A DNA stretch of 64,000 bases from Azospirillum sp. B510 (GCF_000010725.1 NC_013854.1:248001-312000), one strand, 5' to 3'; positions 8,560-17,256 are shown, numbered from the stretch's first letter. Made by a program: numbers and translations. Notes: generated from the sequence alone by a model not told the origin.

Positions 8560-9744
8560 ATGACCGAGGCGTTTATCAGTCCCGACGTGCTGCGGTGGGC
8601 GAGGAAGCGGGCGTCCGCTTCCACGGACGCGCTCGCCTTGGCGCTGAAGACCGATATCGCCAAGGTGATCGCCTGGGAGGAGGGGACGGCGCGTCCCACC
8701 TTCCGGCAAGCCGAGAGGATCGCCGCCTTCTTCCACATCCCCTTCGGCTATCTCTTCCTGCCGGAGCCGCCGCAGGAGCGGCTTCCCATTCCCGACCTGC
8801 GCAGGCAGGACGGCGCGCCCCGCGACGGGTTCAGCCCGGACGTGATGGACCTGTTGCGCGACGTGATGTTCCAGCACGACTGGTATCGCGAGTTCCTGCG
8901 CGACCATGGTGCCGAACCACGGTCCTTCGTCGGCCGATTCGACATGCGGACGCCGGTCGAAGCCGTGGCGGCGGATATCCGGGCGGTGATTGGCCTCGCT
9001 GCCGACCAGCCGGTCAACGGCGGTTGGGAACAGCATCTCACATCGCTGTTCGAGCGGTGCGAGGAGGCGGGCATCTGGGTGATGCGCAGCGGTTATGTCG
9101 GCTCCAACACCCATCGTACCCTGAGCGTCTCGGAGTTCCGGGGCTTCGCCATCGCCGACAGGATCGCTCCGTTGATCTTCATCAACGGCCGCGACGCGAA
9201 AGCCGCCCAGTTCTTCACGCTTGCCCACGAACTGGCGCATCTCTGGCTTGGCGCCAGCGGTGTGTCCGACCCGTTCTCGATCCGTGACGGTGAGGGCCGC
9301 GACGATCAGGGATCGGTGGATGTCGAGCGCCGGTGCAACGCCATTGCCGCCGAGGTGCTGGTGCCGCGCGCCCAGTTCCTCGCCGCATGGACCGACCGGC
9401 TCGGTCTGGAGCGCAACGCCGACCTGCTGGCCTACCGCTTCAAGGTCAGCCGGGTGGTGATCGCCCGGCGCGCCCTCGATTTCGGAAAGATCGGCCGGGA
9501 CGAGTATGGCGCGTTCTTCGACCGGGAACGGCAGGCGTGGCAAATCGAAGCGCGGTCGGAACGCGAATCGCCCGGCGGCGACTTCTACCGCGTGTCCCGC
9601 GTCAGGAATGGCAAGCGCTTCACGCGTGCCGTCGTGAACAGCGCGATGAGCGGGAACCTCCTGTTCAGCGATGCGGGCGCGCTGCTGCACATGAAGCCGA
9701 CCGTCGTTCGCAAGATGTATGAAAGATTACAGCCGGAGCCGTGA
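8560..9744 (+). CDS. HTH-containing ImmA/IrrE family zinc metallopeptidase
   Basis: Regulator-peptidase of 394 residues. The N-terminal part (about 10-75) is an XRE-type helix-turn-helix, with VIAWEEGTARPTFRQAERIA as the recognisable core. The typical linker IPFGYLFLPEPP follows. The gluzincin motif HELAH lies at about 223-227, with the downstream glutamate region CNAIAAEVLVP at about 258-268. Proteins of this type bind DNA and cleave a partner or repressor protein. The stop codon overlaps a GTG start of the next gene (DUF4411), the usual arrangement of this toxin-antitoxin-like pair, where this protein is expected to act as antitoxin and regulator. Confidence 0.88.
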   Translation: MTEAFISPDVLRWARKRASASTDALALALKTDIAKVIAWEEGTARPTFRQAERIAAFFHIPFGYLFLPEPPQERLPIPDLRRQDGAPRDGFSPDVMDLLRDVMFQHDWYREFLRDHGAEPRSFVGRFDMRTPVEAVAADIRAVIGLAADQPVNGGWEQHLTSLFERCEEAGIWVMRSGYVGSNTHRTLSVSEFRGFAIADRIAPLIFINGRDAKAAQFFTLAHELAHLWLGASGVSDPFSIRDGEGRDDQGSVDVERRCNAIAAEVLVPRAQFLAAWTDRLGLERNADLLAYRFKVSRVVIARRALDFGKIGRDEYGAFFDRERQAWQIEARSERESPGGDFYRVSRVRNGKRFTRAVVNSAMSGNLLFSDAGALLHMKPTVVRKMYERLQPEP

Positions 9745-9746
9745 CC

Positions 9747-10241
9747 ATGTATCTTTTGGATTCGGACACGTTCATTCAGGCAAAGAACTTATATTACGGT
9801 TTCGATATCTGCCCTGGCTATTGGGAATGGATGGACGGTGCGGTCGATGGCTGCGCCGTGCGTAGCGTCAGCAAGGTCTATGACGAACTCGTGGCCGGAA
9901 ACGACGAGCTTGCGCAATGGATCAAGGGGCGGAAGGGCGACGGTCGGTTCCTGCCGATCACCGATCCGGCGACCCAGAACGCCTTTCGCGAGATTGCCGC
10001 AGCGGTTCAGGGCGGTGATTATCAGCCATCGGCGAAGGCGCAGTTCCTGGCCGGAGCCGATCCGTGGCTCGTCGCCAAGGCGCGGGTGCTGGGCGCCACC
10101 GTCGTCACCATGGAACGCCCGGAGCCGACCGCGAAGCGGCGGGTTCCGCTGCCGAACATGTGCATCGCGTTCGGGGTGCCGTGGATGGATACGTTCGCGT
10201 TGCTCCGCCAACACGCCGCCGCTTTCCGCCTTGCGGCGTAG
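9747..10241 (+). CDS. DUF4411 family protein, PIN-like putative toxin
   Basis: About 164 residues beginning MYLLDSDTFIQAKN, the hallmark start of DUF4411, a PIN-fold-related family usually encoded beside an HTH-ImmA/IrrE gene. Acidic residues that could bind metal are visible: D6 and D8 in LLDSDTF, D in GADPWLVAKA and the late D in PWMDTF. This suggests an RNase-type toxin. GTG at 9741 in frame overlaps the upstream TGA and would add two residues; ATG at 9747 gives the family-typical N-terminus. The RNase function is inferred from the fold family. Confidence 0.82.
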   Translation: MYLLDSDTFIQAKNLYYGFDICPGYWEWMDGAVDGCAVRSVSKVYDELVAGNDELAQWIKGRKGDGRFLPITDPATQNAFREIAAAVQGGDYQPSAKAQFLAGADPWLVAKARVLGATVVTMERPEPTAKRRVPLPNMCIAFGVPWMDTFALLRQHAAAFRLAA

Positions 10242-10253
10242 GCGCGCCGCAGC

Positions 10254-12362
10254 ATGGACTTCCGCATCGCCAACACCTTCACCGACTCGCTGGCGCGGCT
10301 GACGGGGACGGAGCAGAAGGCGGTGAAGACCACCGCGTTCGACCTGCAACTCGACCCATCCGCGCCGGGGTTGAGCTATCATCGGCTGGAACGGACGAAG
10401 GACCGGAATTTCTGGTCGGTGCGGGTGAACGCCGATATCCGGCTGATCGTCCATCGCACCGAATCGAGCCTGCTGCTCTGTTACGTCGATCACCATGATG
10501 ACGCCTATGCCTGGGCGGCGCGGCGGCGGATCGAACGTCATCCCGTCACCGGGGCGGCGCAGATCGTCAGTTTGGTCGAACGGGTGGAGGCGGAACACGG
10601 ATCGCCGATCCATCATCCCCTCCCCGGCGTGGAACCCTGGGAAGTGCCGCCGTTGCGCGACAACCCAGCGGTCTGCACCGGCGGGGAACCTCAGGCGTCG
10701 TTCCTGCCGCCGTTGTTTCTCGACCTGTCGCAGGATGACCTGCTGTCGGTCGGTGTACCGCCGGACTGGATCCCGGAGGTCTACAAGGCGTCGATGGACT
10801 CGGTCCTCGACCTCGCCGACGATCTGCCGGAAGAGGCGATGGAGGCGCTGCTGGAATACTGCACCACCGGCGTCCTGCCGCGTCCGTCCGCAGCGAACCG
10901 GGAGAGCGACCAGGGGAGCGACCCCTTCGACCACCCGGACGCCCAGCGCCGCTTCCGCGTCCTGGACAACGTGGAGGAGTTGGAGCGGGCGCTGAATGCG
11001 CCCTGGGACCGCTGGACCGTGTTCCTGCACCCGGCCCAGCGTCGGCTGGTGGAGCGCAGCTACAGCGGCCCTGTGCGCGTTTCCGGTTCGGCCGGGACCG
11101 GCAAGACCATCGTGGCGCTCCATCGTGCGGTCATCCTGGCCCGGCGGGAGCCGACTGCCCGTGTGGCGCTGACCACCTTCTCGGCAACCCTGGCCGCTGC
11201 CCTGGCGGTGAAGTTGGACCGGCTGGCTGGGAACGAACCAGAGCTTACCGCCCGGATCAGGGTGGCGTCGGTGACGGACCTCGCCCGCGATCTCCATGCC
11301 CGCCAGTCCGTGCCGCCGCAGATCGCCGAGGATGGGCTGGTCCGCTCCCTACTGTTGGAGGCGGGGAAGGCTGCGGGGGTGAAGGCATCTTCGGCCTTCC
11401 TGGTCGCCGAATGGACGGAGGTGGTCGATGCCTGGGGACTGATGTCCTGGGAGGATTACCGCGACGTGGCCCGACTCGGCCGCAAGACGCGGATGGGCGG
11501 GCAGCAGCGCCAAGTTCTGTGGGGCGTGTTCGACAGCGTACGCGCGGCTCTTGGCGAGCGGGGCCTCTCCACCTGGGCGGATGTCTTCGCGCGAGTGGCT
11601 TCGGACACTGCGGAGGCGCCGTTCGACTGGGTGGTGGTTGACGAGGCCCAGGACATCGGAGTCGCCGAAATGCGTTTCCTGGTGGCGCTGGCGGGGGGAA
11701 GGAGCGAGCGGCTGTTCTTCGCCGGAGACCTCGGCCAGCGCATCTTCCAACAGCCCTTTTCCTGGAAGAGCCTGGGCGTGGATGTTCGGGGCCGCTCGCA
11801 CACGCTGAAGATCTGCTATCGGACCTCGCACCAAATTCGCACCCAAGCCGACCGGCTGCTGCCCGCCGCCGTCGCGGACGTGGATGGCAATGCCGAAAGC
11901 CGTAAAGGCACGATCTCGCTGTTCGATGGCCCGGCGCCGCAGATCGTCACCTTTGCCAGCGAAGAGGAGGAGCGGGACGCCGTCGCGCTGTGGATCGCCG
12001 AACGTCTGGCGGATGGTGTCGCGCCGGAGGAGATCGCGGTCTTCGTGCGCTCGGAGGCGGAGTTGGAGCGCGCCCGTGCGGCCGTGGCGGAGACGGGGGC
12101 GGAAGTGCTGGTGGGCACCATGCATGAGGCGAAGGGGCTGGAGTTCCGCGCGGTGGTGGTCATGGCCTGCGATGACGAGGTGATCCCTTCGCAGCAGCGC
12201 ATCGCCGCCATTGCCGACGCTGCCGACCTGGAGGACGTCTACGACACCGAACGGCACCTGTTGTACGTCGCCTGCACGCGCGCCCGCGACGAACTGCTGG
12301 TCACCGGAGTCGATCCGGCGTCGGAGTTCCTGATGGACATGGTGGGTGACGGCGGCCGGTAG
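10254..12362 (+). CDS. UvrD/Rep-type DNA helicase with RelE-like N-terminal domain
   Basis: Superfamily 1 helicase of 702 residues. Residues 1-95 (DSLARLTGTEQKAVKTTAF, then VNADIRLIVHR and YVDHHDDAYAWAARR) have the layout of RelE/ParE-type toxins, including the 'D-I-R-L-I' strand and a His-rich end. Walker A GSAGTGKTIVALH begins at about 278, VDEAQD is near 462, and the late motifs GTMHEAKGLEF (about 621) and ACTRARDELLVTG (about 671) are intact. The helicase is therefore likely active as an ATP-driven 3'-5' translocase. It starts 12 bases after the DUF4411 stop. Whether the RelE-like part still cuts mRNA or only binds partners cannot be told. Confidence 0.87.
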   Translation: MDFRIANTFTDSLARLTGTEQKAVKTTAFDLQLDPSAPGLSYHRLERTKDRNFWSVRVNADIRLIVHRTESSLLLCYVDHHDDAYAWAARRRIERHPVTGAAQIVSLVERVEAEHGSPIHHPLPGVEPWEVPPLRDNPAVCTGGEPQASFLPPLFLDLSQDDLLSVGVPPDWIPEVYKASMDSVLDLADDLPEEAMEALLEYCTTGVLPRPSAANRESDQGSDPFDHPDAQRRFRVLDNVEELERALNAPWDRWTVFLHPAQRRLVERSYSGPVRVSGSAGTGKTIVALHRAVILARREPTARVALTTFSATLAAALAVKLDRLAGNEPELTARIRVASVTDLARDLHARQSVPPQIAEDGLVRSLLLEAGKAAGVKASSAFLVAEWTEVVDAWGLMSWEDYRDVARLGRKTRMGGQQRQVLWGVFDSVRAALGERGLSTWADVFARVASDTAEAPFDWVVVDEAQDIGVAEMRFLVALAGGRSERLFFAGDLGQRIFQQPFSWKSLGVDVRGRSHTLKICYRTSHQIRTQADRLLPAAVADVDGNAESRKGTISLFDGPAPQIVTFASEEEERDAVALWIAERLADGVAPEEIAVFVRSEAELERARAAVAETGAEVLVGTMHEAKGLEFRAVVVMACDDEVIPSQQRIAAIADAADLEDVYDTERHLLYVACTRARDELLVTGVDPASEFLMDMVGDGGR

Positions 12363-12443
12363 GTAGGGTGCCCATCGGCATGCGGGCCGTGGCACGTTCG
12401 GCCCTGATGTGCCACGACGTGTGCCATGGCGCGGGAGGCAGGC

Positions 12444-12478
12444 AAAAAAACCGCCGCTAACCCATTGGATTAGCGGCG
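12444..12478 (-). terminator. Rho-independent terminator (minus strand)
   Basis: A 9-bp perfect stem (12452-12460 with 12470-12478) with a 9-base loop is followed on the minus strand by seven T residues (12450-12444). It would end minus-strand transcription entering from the LysR side or from the candidate small RNA. Confidence 0.75.
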
Positions 12479-12620
12479 AGTTGAACAGGGAGGCTTCACG
12501 TCTGGGAGACGCTGGGTCCGAGGACCCAACCCCGGAGGGGAGACCTCCGGGACGAAACATCGGATGCTGCGTCGCAACATCCAACGATCAAAATTTGACC
12601 ATTCTGCTGCCAACTTTCCA
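12444..12620 (-). ncRNA. Candidate structured small RNA ending in an intrinsic terminator
   Basis: Read on the minus strand, an AT-rich patch (TATATTT, 12626-12632) beside a dyad could serve as a promoter. It is followed by four hairpins (12562-12582, 12531-12551, 12513-12528, 12499-12511) and then a 9-bp stem CGCCGCTAA/TTAGCGGCG with seven U residues (12478 to 12444), a textbook Rho-independent terminator. No gene on the minus strand otherwise needs this terminator, because the LysR gene already has its own at 12691-12746. The 5' end is a guess. No known RNA family is recognised. Confidence 0.4.
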
Positions 12621-12690
12621 GGCACAAATATATAAATCTACCATGCAAGCCACGCATGGCTTGGAAATACCCTTGGAAGGCTAATAAAAG

Positions 12691-12746
12691 TGCCGAAAAC
12701 GATGATGCCGCACCGGTAAGTCGGTGCGGCATCGTCATTTTCGGCA
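12691..12746 (-). terminator. Long hairpin terminator downstream of LysR gene
   Basis: A near-perfect 25-bp inverted repeat has arms starting TGCCGAAAAC and ending TTTTCGGCA, with only two G-T type mismatches and a six-base loop. On the minus strand it is followed by CTTTTATT. It lies 34 bases after the LysR stop codon. Confidence 0.75.
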
Positions 12747-12779
12747 ATTCTCTTGCGGAAGCGCTGGAATTGTTGGGGA

Positions 12780-13673
12780 TCAGAACGGTGTCTCTGCCAC
12801 TTTTTTGACCAGAAAGTCGCGGAATACCGCGATGCGCTTGGAATGGCGCAATTCTTCGGCATAAACGAAGTAGGCGTCGACCTTCGGACCTTCGACGTCC
12901 GGCATGATCCGGGTCACGTCCTTGGAGAAGCTGTCGACCAGGAAATCGGGCAGGGCGCCGATGCCGAGCCCGCTCTCCACCGCGCGATAGATGGCGTAGA
13001 CGCTGTTGACCTGGAGGATCGGCTTCCGGTTGGGCGAGGGATCGCCCATCTCCATGACCCAGTTGACGTTGGGGATTGGTGCCCGCACGTCGGGTGGGTA
13101 GGTGATCAGGTCGTGGCTGTCCAGCTCCGCCAGCGTCTTGGGCGTCCCCTTCTTCTTCAGGTAGCCCTGGCTGGCATAGAGGTGGAAGCGGATCGACATC
13201 AGGTGCCGCTGGATCAGGTCCGGCTGGCGCGGCGTGTTCATGCGGATGGCGATGTCCGCCTCCCGCATCGCCAGATCCAGCTCGTCGTCGTCGATCAGCA
13301 GCGTCAGCTGGATGTCGGGATAGATCGACATGAATTCGTTGATGCGGGGCGTCAGCCAGGTCGATCCGAAGGCGACCGTCGTCGTCACCCGCAGCGGACC
13401 CTTGGGATGCTCCCGGCTTTCGGTCAGCATCGCCTCGGTCATCGACAGCTTGGCGAAGACGTCGCGGGCGGTGCGGTGAAGCAGTTCGCCCTGTTCGGTC
13501 AGGATCAGCCCGCGGGCGTGGCGGTGAAACAGCGGAACGCCCAGGCTTTCCTCGAGCGCGCTGATCTGGCGGCTGACCGCCGACTGGCTGAGGTTCAACG
13601 TCTCGCCGGCATGCGTGAAGCTGCCGGCTTCGGCCACCGCGTGGAAGACCCGCAGCTTGTCCCAATCCATCAT
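12780..13673 (-). CDS. LysR family transcriptional regulator
   Basis: DNA-binding regulator of 297 residues. The winged helix-turn-helix covers about residues 3-62 (FHAVAEAGSFTHAGETLNL then SQSAVSRQISALEESLG), and the ligand-binding domain fills the rest from about 90. It most resembles the GcvA/AmpR-like side of the family in length and layout, but no target gene is visible: the neighbour upstream (MFS pump, 13925) is on the same strand rather than divergent. Two adjacent ATG codons allow a start at 13673 or 13670. The inducer is unknown. Confidence 0.9.
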   Translation of the reverse strand: MMDWDKLRVFHAVAEAGSFTHAGETLNLSQSAVSRQISALEESLGVPLFHRHARGLILTEQGELLHRTARDVFAKLSMTEAMLTESREHPKGPLRVTTTVAFGSTWLTPRINEFMSIYPDIQLTLLIDDDELDLAMREADIAIRMNTPRQPDLIQRHLMSIRFHLYASQGYLKKKGTPKTLAELDSHDLITYPPDVRAPIPNVNWVMEMGDPSPNRKPILQVNSVYAIYRAVESGLGIGALPDFLVDSFSKDVTRIMPDVEGPKVDAYFVYAEELRHSKRIAVFRDFLVKKVAETPF

Positions 13674-13924
13674 GCTGTCCCGCCCCGGTGCGCAGACGCC
13701 CGGAGCCTCCCATTTCTTGAGGACGGCGCATGGCCGCCATGCATGTTTATAGCGGGAACGCGCCCGGAACGCACGCGCTACGAACCCTGACTCGCACGAA
13801 AATTAATCATGATCACAGGAATTATTCTCATCCGAAGCCTCAGCGATCCGGCGATATCCGCAGAAGGGATAGGGCTGTCGACGATGCTCGGAAAGGGGTT
13901 GGCGGCCGTTCGACCCCGCTTTTG

Positions 13925-15379
13925 CTAATCCGCCGCGTCGGACAGGGCCGCGGCTTTAACCGTCGCGCTGTGGGCTTCGCCTTTGGTCGCGGCCGACTTT
14001 CCGTTGCCGCTGATGTGCCCGCTGATCTCGTCGCCGGCATCGACGGGCAGGCGCCAGAAGGGCAGGCTGGAGGCGCAGGCCAGCAGCCCCACCGTCAGGA
14101 AGGCGGGAACGAAGGAGGACGGCGTCAGCGTTCCGCTCCACTGCACGGTCAAATGCAGCGCGGTGGCGCCGACCGCGACGCCAAGGCTCATCGACAGCTG
14201 CTGCATCACGGTGGCCAGCGTGTTGGCGCGGCTGGTCATCGTCTGCGGCACCTCGGCATAGCTCAGCGTGTTCATGCCGGTGAATTGCAGCGAGCGGAAG
14301 AAACCGCCCAGCAGCAGCGCGCCCAGGATCACCAGATGCGGCGTGTCGGGGCGGAAGGCGCCATAGCTGGCCAGGATCACGCCACTGACCAGGGAGTTCA
14401 CCGTCAGCACCGGACGGAAGCCGAAGCGGCGCAGGATCGGGCCGGCCAGCGCCTTCATGGTCAGCGCTCCCGCCGCCCCGGCGAAGGTCAGCGCCCCCGA
14501 TTCGAAGGCGGTCAGGCCGAAGCCGATCTGCAACATCACCGGCATCAGGAAGGGGACGGCGCCGATTCCGATGCGGAACAGCGTGCCGCCCAGGACGGAG
14601 GCGCGGTAGGTCCGCAACCGGAACAATGACGGATCCAGCACCGGCCGCGCCACCCGGCGGGCATGGCGCAGATAGGCCAGCGTCGCCAGCAGCGCCACCG
14701 CCAGCAGGGCCGCCACCGCGACCGGCGGCAGCAGGTCGCGCCCGACATTCTCGAAACCGAACATGAAGGCGGCCAGTGCGACGGCGCTCCACAGGAAACC
14801 GCGGCCGTCGAAGGGGTCGCGCTGCTCCTCCTTCAGGTTGGGGATCAGCGCCAGCACGAGGGCGATGCCGATCAGGGCGATCGGCACGTTGACGAAGAAG
14901 ATCCAGCGCCAGGAGGCGTAGGTGGTGATGGCGCCGCCGACCAGCGGCCCCAGCGCCGGACCGATCAGCGCCGGCAGGGTCATGCGCGCCATCGCCGTCA
15001 CCAGCTGATCCTTGGGCACGGTGCGCAGCAGGATCAGCCGGCCGACCGGCACCATCATCGCCCCGCCGATGCCCTGGAGGATGCGGGCGGCCACCAGCTC
15101 CACCAATCCGTTGGACAGGCCGCAGGCGATCGAGCCGGCCATGAAGACGCCGATGGCGCTGGCGAAGACGGTGCGGGCGCCATAGCGGTCGGCCGCCCAG
15201 CCGCTGACCGGCAGGAACACCGCCAGCGCCAGCATGTAGGAGGTCATCGCCAGGCTGAGCCGCAGCGGATCCTCGCCCATCGACTGCGCGATCCCCGGCA
15301 GGGCGGTGGAGATCACCGTCGAGTCGAGGTTTTCCATGAACAGGGCGCAGGCGATGATCAGCGGGGTGACGCGCGACAT
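13925..15379 (-). CDS. MFS drug-efflux transporter, DHA2 (EmrB/QacA) type
   Basis: Inner-membrane proton-driven exporter of 484 residues with about 14 hydrophobic helices. The first helix carries the DHA2 signature FMENLDSTVISTALPGIA. Motif A appears as GWAADRYGARTVF (about 60-72) and motif C-like glycine/proline spacing as ALIGPALGPLVGG (about 135-147). The C-terminal tail is hydrophilic and ends in an alanine-rich stretch. It lies upstream of the LysR gene on the same strand, with about 250 bases between. The substrate cannot be deduced; multidrug or fatty-acid export is typical for the family. Confidence 0.88.
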   Translation of the reverse strand: MSRVTPLIIACALFMENLDSTVISTALPGIAQSMGEDPLRLSLAMTSYMLALAVFLPVSGWAADRYGARTVFASAIGVFMAGSIACGLSNGLVELVAARILQGIGGAMMVPVGRLILLRTVPKDQLVTAMARMTLPALIGPALGPLVGGAITTYASWRWIFFVNVPIALIGIALVLALIPNLKEEQRDPFDGRGFLWSAVALAAFMFGFENVGRDLLPPVAVAALLAVALLATLAYLRHARRVARPVLDPSLFRLRTYRASVLGGTLFRIGIGAVPFLMPVMLQIGFGLTAFESGALTFAGAAGALTMKALAGPILRRFGFRPVLTVNSLVSGVILASYGAFRPDTPHLVILGALLLGGFFRSLQFTGMNTLSYAEVPQTMTSRANTLATVMQQLSMSLGVAVGATALHLTVQWSGTLTPSSFVPAFLTVGLLACASSLPFWRLPVDAGDEISGHISGNGKSAATKGEAHSATVKAAALSDAAD

Positions 15380-15490
15380 GACGAACCGTCAGGCAGGAAG
15401 CGGAACCCTAGGAATGTGAGGAGTTCCGCCGTCTTGACCACCGCGCAGGCGAAAGCCCTGCCATGCGTAAGCCGGTGCCCGGCCTTCCCT

Positions 15491-16225
15491 TCACACGGCG
15501 GTGGAGACGAAATCCACCGCCGCCTGGGTGTGCAGCCGGGTGGTGTCGAACACCGGGAAGCCCGGCAGGTCGGGCTGGTCGATCAGCAGGAAGATCTCGG
15601 TGCAGCCCAGGATCACGCCGCCGGCGCCGCGGCGCCGCAGATCCCCGACGATCCGCAGATATTCCGCCTTCGAGTCGGGGCGCAGGTCGCGCCGGACCAG
15701 CTCGTCGAAGATGATGCGGTCGACGATGGCCTGATCGGCCTCGTCCGGCACCAGAAGCTCGACGCCGAAGCGGTCGCGGAACCGTTCCACCAGCATTTCG
15801 GACCGCATGGTCGCCGCGGTGCCGAGCAGGCCGACCCGGGTCAGGCCGGCTTTCACGATCGCCTCGCCGGTGGGGTCGGCGATGTGGATGAAGGGGATGG
15901 CGCGGCCCGCCATGATCGGCTCGACCACCCGGTGCATGGTGTTGGACACGCAGACGACCAGATCGGCACCGGCCCGTTCCAGCGCATCGACCTTGCCAGC
16001 CAGGTAGCGCTCGGCACCGGTCCAGTCGCCGGTGCGGACGAAATGCTCGATGTTGCCGAAATTGACGCTGACGACGACGATCTCGCCATTGTCCCAGCCG
16101 CCCAGCCGGGCGTTCAGCCCATCATTCAGCAGACGGTAATATTCGCCGGTGGCCTGGTTGCTCATGCCGCCGAGCACGCCGATGGTCTTTTGCGGCAGCG
16201 GGCGGACGGTGGGACGGATCGTCAT
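15491..16225 (-). CDS. Aspartate/glutamate racemase family protein
   Basis: Cofactor-independent racemase-fold enzyme of 244 residues. It starts with the family motif IGVLGGMSNQATGEYY. The two catalytic cysteines are visible in VCVSNTMH (about residue 92) and LGCTEI (about residue 205), so it should be active on an acidic amino acid or a related compound such as hydantoin-type acids. The usual first-site motif is CNT; here the cysteine sits two residues earlier (CVSNT), as is common in the YgeA/aspartate racemase branch. It lies between an MFS pump and an enoyl-CoA hydratase on the same strand. Confidence 0.87.
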   Translation of the reverse strand: MTIRPTVRPLPQKTIGVLGGMSNQATGEYYRLLNDGLNARLGGWDNGEIVVVSVNFGNIEHFVRTGDWTGAERYLAGKVDALERAGADLVVCVSNTMHRVVEPIMAGRAIPFIHIADPTGEAIVKAGLTRVGLLGTAATMRSEMLVERFRDRFGVELLVPDEADQAIVDRIIFDELVRRDLRPDSKAEYLRIVGDLRRRGAGGVILGCTEIFLLIDQPDLPGFPVFDTTRLHTQAAVDFVSTAV

Positions 16226-16276
16226 CGCGGTCGGCTTCCTTCCGGGGGCGAGGCTGGTCGTGCCAGCCTTACCATG

Positions 16277-17068
16277 TCAGCGCCCGGTGAACACCGGTTT
16301 GCGTTTCTCCAGGAAGGCGCGGTAGCCCTCGCGGAAATCCTCGGTGCCGAAACAGCGGTAGCAGTCGGCGATCTCCTCCGCGCCCAACGGCGCCGGATCG
16401 GACAGGCGGCGGACCGTGCGCTTGTGCAGGGTCGCGGCCAGCGGCGCGCCGGCGGCGATGCGCTGGACGGTGGCGGCGATCTCGGTCTCGAACCCCTCAT
16501 CGGCGACGACGCGATGGACCAGCCTCTTGTCCTTGGCCTCCGCCGCATCGAAGACGCGGCCTTCCAGCAGGATCTCCAGCGCCGCCGGGCCGCCGGCGAC
16601 ATCGGCGACCAGCTTCAGTTCCGCCGGCCCCATGGAGATGCCGAGCCGGCTGACCGGCACGCCGAACCGGCTGCTCCGCGAACAGACCCGGAGGTCGCAG
16701 GCCAGCGCCACCGCCAGTCCGATGCCGCAGCACGGACCGTCGATGGCGGCCAGAACCGGATGGCGCAAGCGCCGCAATGCGTCCAGCCCCTCGTCCATCA
16801 GGTCGCCGTAGGCGGCACCCTGGTCCGGGCTGTTGCGCTCGCTCTCGAATTCGGAGATGTCGGCGCCGGGGGAGAAGGCGTGGGTGCCGGTGGCGGCGGG
16901 GCCGCCGCGCATCACCACGACGCGGGTCGCGTCGTCGGCCTCCAGCGCCGCCAGATGACCGATCAGCGCATGCCACATCGGCTTGTCGAAGGCGTTCAGC
17001 TTGTCGGGGTTGGACAGGGTCAGGGTCGCGACGACGCCATCGCGGGTCAGGGTGATGGTGCCGGCCAT
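16277..17068 (-). CDS. Enoyl-CoA hydratase/isomerase family protein
   Basis: Crotonase-fold enzyme of 263 residues acting on acyl-CoA thioesters. The oxyanion-hole regions are visible as AFSPGADISEFES (about 63-75) and DGPCCGIGLAVALACDLRV (about 103-121). The catalytic glutamate position of classical hydratases appears as FGVPVSRLGISMGP, with no Glu at the first site, so isomerase or another crotonase chemistry is possible. The start at 17068 (MAGTITLTRDG) fits the family; the frame stays open upstream across the tRNA gene but that part is not coding. It lies upstream of the racemase gene on the same strand. Confidence 0.88.
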   Translation of the reverse strand: MAGTITLTRDGVVATLTLSNPDKLNAFDKPMWHALIGHLAALEADDATRVVVMRGGPAATGTHAFSPGADISEFESERNSPDQGAAYGDLMDEGLDALRRLRHPVLAAIDGPCCGIGLAVALACDLRVCSRSSRFGVPVSRLGISMGPAELKLVADVAGGPAALEILLEGRVFDAAEAKDKRLVHRVVADEGFETEIAATVQRIAAGAPLAATLHKRTVRRLSDPAPLGAEEIADCYRCFGTEDFREGYRAFLEKRKPVFTGR

Positions 17069-17205
17069 GCCACACTCTCCATCCGTTGCCGTATGGCCCG
17101 ATACCATAGCGCTCCGCCGCCGCGACGCAAGCCGCCCGCTTCGGCGGCACGGCAAGGTCCGGGACCGTCTCCGGCAAAAAAGTGGGGGACCGGTGAATTT
17201 TCCTC

Positions 17206-17234
17206 TTGCGGCGGAGGCCGTGTTTCCGTAGAAA
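17206..17234 (+). promoter_or_regulatory. Sigma-70-type promoter of tRNA-Gly
   Basis: TTGCGG (17206-17211), a 17-base spacer and TAGAAA (17229-17234). This places transcription start near 17241, about 16 bases before the tRNA. Confidence 0.6.
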
Positions 17235-17256
17235 GCGGCTCCCGGACGACGGGAGC

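Larger units (their letters stand above)
12363..12779. other. Non-coding 417-base stretch with serial hairpins at island edge
   Basis: No credible coding sequence lies between the helicase stop and the LysR stop. Perfect or near-perfect inverted repeats occur in series: 12388-12416 (CGTGGCAC arms), 12452-12478, 12499-12511, 12513-12528, 12531-12551 and 12562-12582, then the long LysR terminator at 12691-12746. A dyad CCATGC-N7-GCATGG at 12641-12659 lies beside an AT-rich patch at 12627-12638. The stretch marks the boundary between the defence island and ordinary chromosome. Confidence 0.8.

Noticed and set aside
13730..14629. Open frame antisense to the MFS transporter
   Set aside because: It lacks hydrophobic or domain features; the minus-strand frame encodes a complete DHA2 transporter.
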